Part shown: in pieces, positions 58,747-64,000 of the stretch
Numbering within the stretch: the first letter of the stretch is position 1
Layout of the letters: every line of letters begins with the position of its first letter
Assembly: GCF_009727055.1 (NCBI RefSeq)
Contig: NC_052354.1
Location: forward strand, 49,835,600-49,899,599
Source of the DNA: Benincasa hispida
Taxonomy: Eukaryota > Streptophyta > Magnoliopsida > Cucurbitales > Cucurbitaceae
DNA length: 64,000 nt
Reading direction: 5' to 3'
Notes under the pieces: model-generated
Database searches by the model: none
Told to the model about the DNA's origin: nothing
Seen by the model: only the letters and a program-made list of their open reading frames with translations
Translations under genes and position numbers: made by a program

Positions 58747-59978
58747 TCACTCTCCCTCTTTCTTTAAACATTCTTTATAAGTTTTTATTATTTTTTCTTT
58801 AGCCGTCTCATTTTCATCAATATATTTTTAGATTTTCTTTTTATTATTTTAATTTATCATATTTAAAGAAAAATCATTTTTAACTTGACGACGACCATAG
58901 ATAACATAAGAAATTCAACTTTGCCTACTATCAATTTGGAAGGTGATAGTCATTTGGATGATAATATAGAGCATATTATTATTAGTACTCAATTTGATGA
59001 AGTTGAAGATCAAAATATGGAGTTTACTATTGATTTTCAATCTGACATTGTTGAGCCAATAATTGGGATACAATTTAGTTCATTGTGTCAATCGTAAAGG
59101 AGGAATTGATTTTAACGAAAGGAACCGATATCACATAAAGAGAAACTAATGGAGACATTTTAAAAGTAGATTTTTGTTGCTCAAAACAAGCGTTTCGTCA
59201 AGTAGGCAAGTGAAAAAAAGTGTTTCGTGAAAAGAAAGTTTTTCATACACTCAACGAATTAGATATATCTTTAAGTATAAAGAATATTTTGTTGAATGTT
59301 ACATAAGTTTATATGTAATTTTAAATATTTATTTATAATTTAGTTGTATTTTTTGTTACATTATATTGTTATTTTGAATCTTCAAATTTTAATTGATTAT
59401 TTATACAAGTCTTTAATTTAGGGTACGTATATTCAAACCTCTAATTTTTATAGTATGAATTGGCTATTTGACGTTAGAATTTAAATCAATGTTGCTAATC
59501 GTAGCATTTGACAATCATACTGAAAAATATATAATCATGTGTGCCTCTTAATTGGATAAACAATTGAAAAAAGAATCAGGAAGAGAATAATTTAATTTCA
59601 TAAAAAATGGATGATTTGGAGATATTCAAGCAAGTTTAATTTTTTTTTCTTAAAATATGATAAATTAAAATAATAAAAATAAAATTTAAAAGTATATTGA
59701 TGAAAAATGAATGAAAATGAGACGGTAAAAAAAAAAAAAAAAGTCAATAAAGGCTGATAAAAATCTATCAGTGTCAATTAGTGATAGAAATTGATAAAAG
59801 TCTATCTTTAATATTATGTGATAGATGCTGATAGAAGTCTATTAGTATCTATTAGTGATTTTTTTTTTATTTCTGAAACTTTTTGTAATAAAAATAAAAT
59901 TTAAAAGTATATTGATGAAAAATTAATGAATATGAGACGGTAAAGGAAAAAAAATGAAAGGTTAAAAGAGAGAGTGAA
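58747..59978. mobile_element. Inverted-repeat element with a 70-codon frame inside
   Basis: The left arm (58747-58872) holds TTCACTCTCC, then CCGTCTCATTTTCATCAATA, then AT-rich sequence. Its reverse complement is present twice on the right: 59645-59735 and 59888-59978. Between the two right copies lies a run of CTATCAGTGTCAATTAGTGA-like repeats (59744-59865). The frame at 58885-59097 (70 codons, acidic, ends FSSLCQS) has no recognised domain, and I do not call it a gene. No clear target duplication. Confidence 0.62.
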
Positions 59979-60970
59979 AAGTTATATAGGGTAAAAAAAA
60001 ATCACGCTTAAGCAAGAAAAAAATAGAGTAATCGACGTGGCACAATAAGACTATGCCACATGGAGGGTCTGCAGCTGCAGGTAAGTTAGTTTTTCTCTAA
60101 AATTATAGAAGCTTAATATTTGAAATTTTAAAACAAATAATTTTATTCGTTGAAATTTGAAAAATAATTTTGAATTATTTCTAAGTTACTTTGATGGTTA
60201 GTTAAGTAATGATGAGATGATTTAGTTCTGACAAACTTTGTTGATTTGACAAAATTAATTAATTTAATAATAGAAAACATATTTTGTTGGTCCATAAAAT
60301 TTGGTTTAAGTTCATTTGGTCGCTTCATCTTCATATGAATAATTTTATCTTTAAACTTGTTTTTGGTAGCACTTTCTATCCCTCCATTAGGTTTTTTTTT
60401 GTTAATTCTTAATTGAAAATTGACGTGACACCTATTTTTTATTTAAGAAATTTTTTTCGTAATTTTTGTTGTTCTCCCTCCCTCCCTCTTATGGTTGCCA
60501 CGTCACCATCCACGGACACCGTGTCACTTTTTTTTTCTTTTTTTTCTTTTTTTCTTTCGTCTCCTTCTTTCCTCTTCTTTTCTTTTCCTCCTCTTTCTAG
60601 CAAACAAAAATCAACAAATAACAATCAATGTTTGTGGTGGAGTCCACACATGTTGGATGATCACTATTTTCAAGCCAAATCTATATTACTCGTTGTCTGT
60701 ATGCATATGTAGTAAGTTCGCAACAGAATTACAATTATCATTAATATGATTAGTGTACTATTTTTATTGATTGATGTTAAAAATTTATTGATGATAAATC
60801 TATCTTATATGATTCATTTTAAATGAAAAGAAATATATGTATATTACAAACATGAAACTATAAAGCCGAAGACTATCAAATAGTATTATTTATACTTTTC
60901 ATTAGTGAATTTTGACATCCATCACCATTGAAAAATATACTTTTTAGAAAGGGACTGAGTTTTTAAGAAT
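59979..60970. other. Intergenic DNA with pyrimidine-rich tract
   Basis: No gene seen. A T/C-rich low-complexity tract lies at 60529-60600; the open frames reading through it are artefacts of composition. Confidence 0.6.
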
Positions 60971-61488
60971 GTGTGTTTGGTCTCTAATGCTTCAAATTAG
61001 TTATTTTAGTCCGTGAGTTCCAAAGAATAGATTTAAAATGTCCTTAATTAATAAATCTATTAAATTTAAATATAAAATTAATTAAAGATATGATGTGGAG
61101 AATATATTTTTTCATATCTTCCACTTCTCTCCTCTTGTCCTCTCTTCTTCATCCACATGTCTCCTGCTTTGTGATTATATGTTTTTATTTATTTTGATTC
61201 CGTTTGCATTAAGGTTGGCTCTGTGATTTGTTTTCACATATTGTTTGGGTTTGTATTGTTCATGAATCTTTCATTCATTTTCTTGTGGGGAGGAGAGGAC
61301 AAGAGGGAAAGAAGAGAGAAGTGAAAATTATTTAAAGAAAAAAAAAATTTCAGTTCATCTCAATACATCATATTTTTAATTAATTTTATATTTAAATTTA
61401 ATACATTTATCCGTTGAGGAAATTTCTAAACTTATTTTGAAAATTTATGAATTAATATGGTTAATTTAAAACCTTAAAAATCAAACGT
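60971..61488. mobile_element. MITE-like inverted repeat, about 0.5 kb
   Basis: The left arm (60971-61155) and right arm (61285-61488) are reverse complements by eye. Examples are TAAATTTAAATATAAAATTAATTAA against TTAATTTTATATTTAAATTTA and CTCCTCTTGTCCTCTCTTC against GAGGACAAGAGGGAAAG. It lies about 350 bp upstream of the PPR gene. No coding frame. Confidence 0.68.
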
Positions 61489-61833
61489 ATCTATCCTTGA
61501 AAACTCGTACCAAAACTATATTTTTCCCTTTTAAAAATATTATACAAATCTTTATATTTACTTCTTCCCTCCAAAATTCTGTTCTATCCTTAAAGTAACC
61601 ATTGAACATGCTGTGGAACAAAAATGTCCTGATTTGTGAAATATACCCTTCCAATGGAGTTCAAATCAAGAACCAGGATACATAAAAGGATCTGCCTTGG
61701 GAATTCACCCCTTAAACCCTAATGCATAGAACAGAAATTCTACAACAAGATTTGAAATCGCTGGCGTTGATCTACCGTTTCAATCTCTAATGATTTATAG
61801 AAATAATTTAAGTTTCCTTTTGAATTTTTACTT

Positions 61834-63789
61834 ATGTATCGCTTTGGGCGAGGCATTCGCCTTCTTAGTTCAGCTTCAACAGGTAAAAGGATCAACTGGG
61901 ATCCAACTGTGGACCTTAAACTCAATCACCCATCTCTTATTTTGCTTGAAAAATGCAATTCAAGAACCCAATTCAAACAGATTTTAGGACATATGATGAG
62001 AAACAATTTGGTGGGTCAAACATTTCCCATGAGTAGGCTTCTCTTTTTCTCTGCTGTTTCACATCCTGAGAATCTGGAATTGGCTATTCTGTTGTTTAAT
62101 CACTTTACTCCTTATCCAAATCTTTATATATTCAACACAATGATCTTAGGGTTTTCTTTTTCAACTGAGAAGGCCTTTACCATTTATAGTTCTATGCTCC
62201 AAAATGGCACTTACCCAGATAGGCAAACATTTCTTTACCTTCTTCAGACTACAAAATTTGTTGCTGAAGTGAAACAGATTCATTGTCATGCATTGGTTGT
62301 TGGTTTTCTGTCAAAGGAAGAATACTTGCAAAACTCACTAGTCAAGAGGTATATAGACAATGGATGTTTTGGTTCTGCTCGCCAATTGTTTGACGAAATG
62401 TCGGGTCGGGATATTGTCTCTTACAATATCATGATTGTTGGATTAGCTAAGATGGGAGACATTTTGGGAGTTTTGGAATTATTCCATGATTTGGGGTCTC
62501 ATGATCTTGAGCCTGATGATATCACCATGTTAGGCCTTCTCTTGTTATGTGGGCAGTTGGGTGAGGCAAAGTTGGGAAAATCTGTTCATGCACAGATTGA
62601 GAAGTCCAATGGTTCTTCAAATTTGATACTATATAATGCCCTTTTGGACATGTATGTGAAGTGCAATGAAATTAAGCTTGCTCGAAAAGTCTTCGACAGG
62701 CCAATGGAGAAGGACACCGTTTCCTGGAATACGATAATTGCAGGATATGCCAAGATAGGTGAATTGGAACTTGCTTGTGAGGTTTTTAATCAGATTCCTA
62801 CAAAAGATATTGTCTCCTGGAACTCTTTAATTTCTGGTTATGCAGAGAACGGTGCTTATGTGATGGTCAAAAGCTTATTTACTCGTATGTTTGCAGAGAA
62901 TGTTAAACCCGACATGGTCACTATGGTTATCTTGATCTCTGCAGTAGCAGAAATGGGAGCTTTAGATCAGGGGAGATGGATCCATGGATTAGCAGTGAAA
63001 ATGCAGACAAAAATAGATGCATTTTCGGGTTCGGCATTAATTGACATGTACTGCAAGTGTGGAAGCATCGAAAGAGCTTTTGTTGTTTTCAATCAAATTT
63101 CTGAAAAAGATGTCACAACATGGACAACAATGATCACTGGATTTGCCTTTCATGGATATGGAAAGAAAAGTTTGGAACTATTCTCCAATATGCAGACCGA
63201 AACAAAGCCTAATGATGTGACTTTTGTTTCAGTTCTCGCAGCGTGTAGCCACAGTGGATTAGTTGATGAAGGGCTCAAAATATTTAGCAGCATGAGGAAA
63301 AGATACAGTATTGAACCAGGAGTCGAACATTATGGATGTTTGGTTGATCTGTTGTGTCGGTCGGGGAGGTTGTTGGATGCCATTGATGTGATAGAAAAGA
63401 TGCCTATGGAACCCAGTCAGTCTATTTGGGGTGCAGTATTGAGTGCATGTAGGATGCACAGGAATATGGAACTAGCAGAGAGAGCTTTAATGGAGCTGCT
63501 CAAGTTAGAGCCTGAAGAAGAGAGCGGATATGTTTTGTTATCTAACGTGTATGCGACGTGTGGGAGGTGGGGCTATTCGGACAGCATTAGAGAACTGATG
63601 AACAGCAGGGGAGTGAAAAAGATTGCAGGCTGTAGTAGTGTGGTGGTGGATGGTATGGTCCATGATTTTACAGCTGCAAATAAACAGCATCGAAGATGGA
63701 TGGACATTTGCTCTATGTTAAGCTTTCTAACAAGTGAAATGAGGTTGGAAGCTAATGTTCCATCACAAGCAAACTTGGCTACAAGTTGA
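61834..63789 (+). CDS. PPR protein, PLS class E subgroup, similar to At3g04750
   Basis: Pentatricopeptide repeat proteins bind organellar RNA; E-class members usually serve C-to-U editing or related RNA processing. The single exon gives 651 residues. The first 20 residues (MYRFGRGIRLLSSASTGKR) are basic and rich in Ser and Arg, as in mitochondrial targeting peptides. A family-typical segment follows (HPSLILLEKCNSRTQFKQIL), then about a dozen PPR motifs from near residue 85 to 520, for example YNIMIVGLAKMGD near 196 and SWNTIIAGYAKIGELELA near 290. The E domain starts near 530 (IWGAVLSACRMHRN) and runs to about 630. No DYW deaminase tail is present; the protein ends ANLATS. From memory its N-terminal block and overall length match Arabidopsis At3g04750, so orthology is likely. 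The frame is intact. Confidence 0.93.
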   Translation: MYRFGRGIRLLSSASTGKRINWDPTVDLKLNHPSLILLEKCNSRTQFKQILGHMMRNNLVGQTFPMSRLLFFSAVSHPENLELAILLFNHFTPYPNLYIFNTMILGFSFSTEKAFTIYSSMLQNGTYPDRQTFLYLLQTTKFVAEVKQIHCHALVVGFLSKEEYLQNSLVKRYIDNGCFGSARQLFDEMSGRDIVSYNIMIVGLAKMGDILGVLELFHDLGSHDLEPDDITMLGLLLLCGQLGEAKLGKSVHAQIEKSNGSSNLILYNALLDMYVKCNEIKLARKVFDRPMEKDTVSWNTIIAGYAKIGELELACEVFNQIPTKDIVSWNSLISGYAENGAYVMVKSLFTRMFAENVKPDMVTMVILISAVAEMGALDQGRWIHGLAVKMQTKIDAFSGSALIDMYCKCGSIERAFVVFNQISEKDVTTWTTMITGFAFHGYGKKSLELFSNMQTETKPNDVTFVSVLAACSHSGLVDEGLKIFSSMRKRYSIEPGVEHYGCLVDLLCRSGRLLDAIDVIEKMPMEPSQSIWGAVLSACRMHRNMELAERALMELLKLEPEEESGYVLLSNVYATCGRWGYSDSIRELMNSRGVKKIAGCSSVVVDGMVHDFTAANKQHRRWMDICSMLSFLTSEMRLEANVPSQANLATS

Positions 63790-64000
63790 AATAACGTCAA
63801 AAGGTTTCGAGAGCTCAGTTTGAATATCGGTCTTAGCTTGAATTCATTCTTTGGGTCAGTGAAGGAAGTAGGTATGGTTACTATAAGAACTATGGCTCTT
63901 TACTATTTACAATACCTCAATACCCTTTTTTGCCATCCTTTTCCATAAACAACCAACCTCCTCTAACTCAATTTTTAAAAGAAATTTCATGGTTAGTATA
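63790..64000 (+). other. Sequence after the PPR gene
   Basis: Probably 3' UTR and spacer up to the window edge. No further feature seen. Confidence 0.5.

Noticed and set aside
58885..59097. Small gene of 70 codons
   Set aside because: No recognised domain, no promoter or splice context, and it lies inside an inverted-repeat element.
60439..60749. Frames through the T/C-rich tract at about 60.5 kb
   Set aside because: Low-complexity sequence gives Lys/Glu or Phe/Leu/Ser-rich frames on both strands; no gene signal.

Overview
The window is nuclear DNA of a flowering plant, most likely a eudicot. A cucurbit is my best guess, but no search was run. The evidence is intron-containing AT-rich host DNA, nested LTR retrotransposons primed by initiator tRNA-Met, a nuclear copy of plastid DNA, a group C bZIP gene and a PPR gene close to Arabidopsis At3g04750. 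Three N gaps (985, 208 and 14 bases) and three single Ns show a draft assembly.

Layout. Bases 1-43457 are almost entirely retrotransposons, mostly one Ty1/copia family with LTRs of about 2.0-2.2 kb, all copies broken. Copy A (+) enters from the left and shares its right LTR (4657-6617) with copy C (+), forming a tandem array. C's leader was split twice: by a Ty3/gypsy element G of the Athila/Tat type (8469 to about 15673) and by a 3.7 kb patchwork of plastid DNA (about 16020-19758: rpl23, ycf2, ndhD, rpl16 intron, rps3 and rrn16 pieces). C then keeps only gag and an LTR end. Copy D (-), 21411-29690, carries a nested gypsy solo LTR with a CAACC target duplication. Copy E (-) keeps only its leader and 5' LTR; that LTR is split by copy B (+), which has both LTRs (31558-41726). 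E's LTR start abuts a further LTR fragment F.

From 43458 to about 53900 lies AT-rich DNA with a broken DUF1985-type gene, a 28-bp minisatellite, degenerate tandem repeats, a 1.5 kb foldback element and duplicated segments. The only two apparently intact host genes are at the right: a six-exon group C bZIP transcription factor (54090-58353, 434 residues) and an intronless E-class PPR protein (61834-63789, 651 residues). Inverted-repeat elements sit between them.

No coding retroelement here looks autonomous: each has lost gag, protease, integrase or RNase H parts or carries stops. The least explained structure is in the copia leaders: an array of six short TTATAA-paired palindromes, a conserved block of about 100 bp, and dense degenerate repeats cored on CGATCG, found in several diverged copies.
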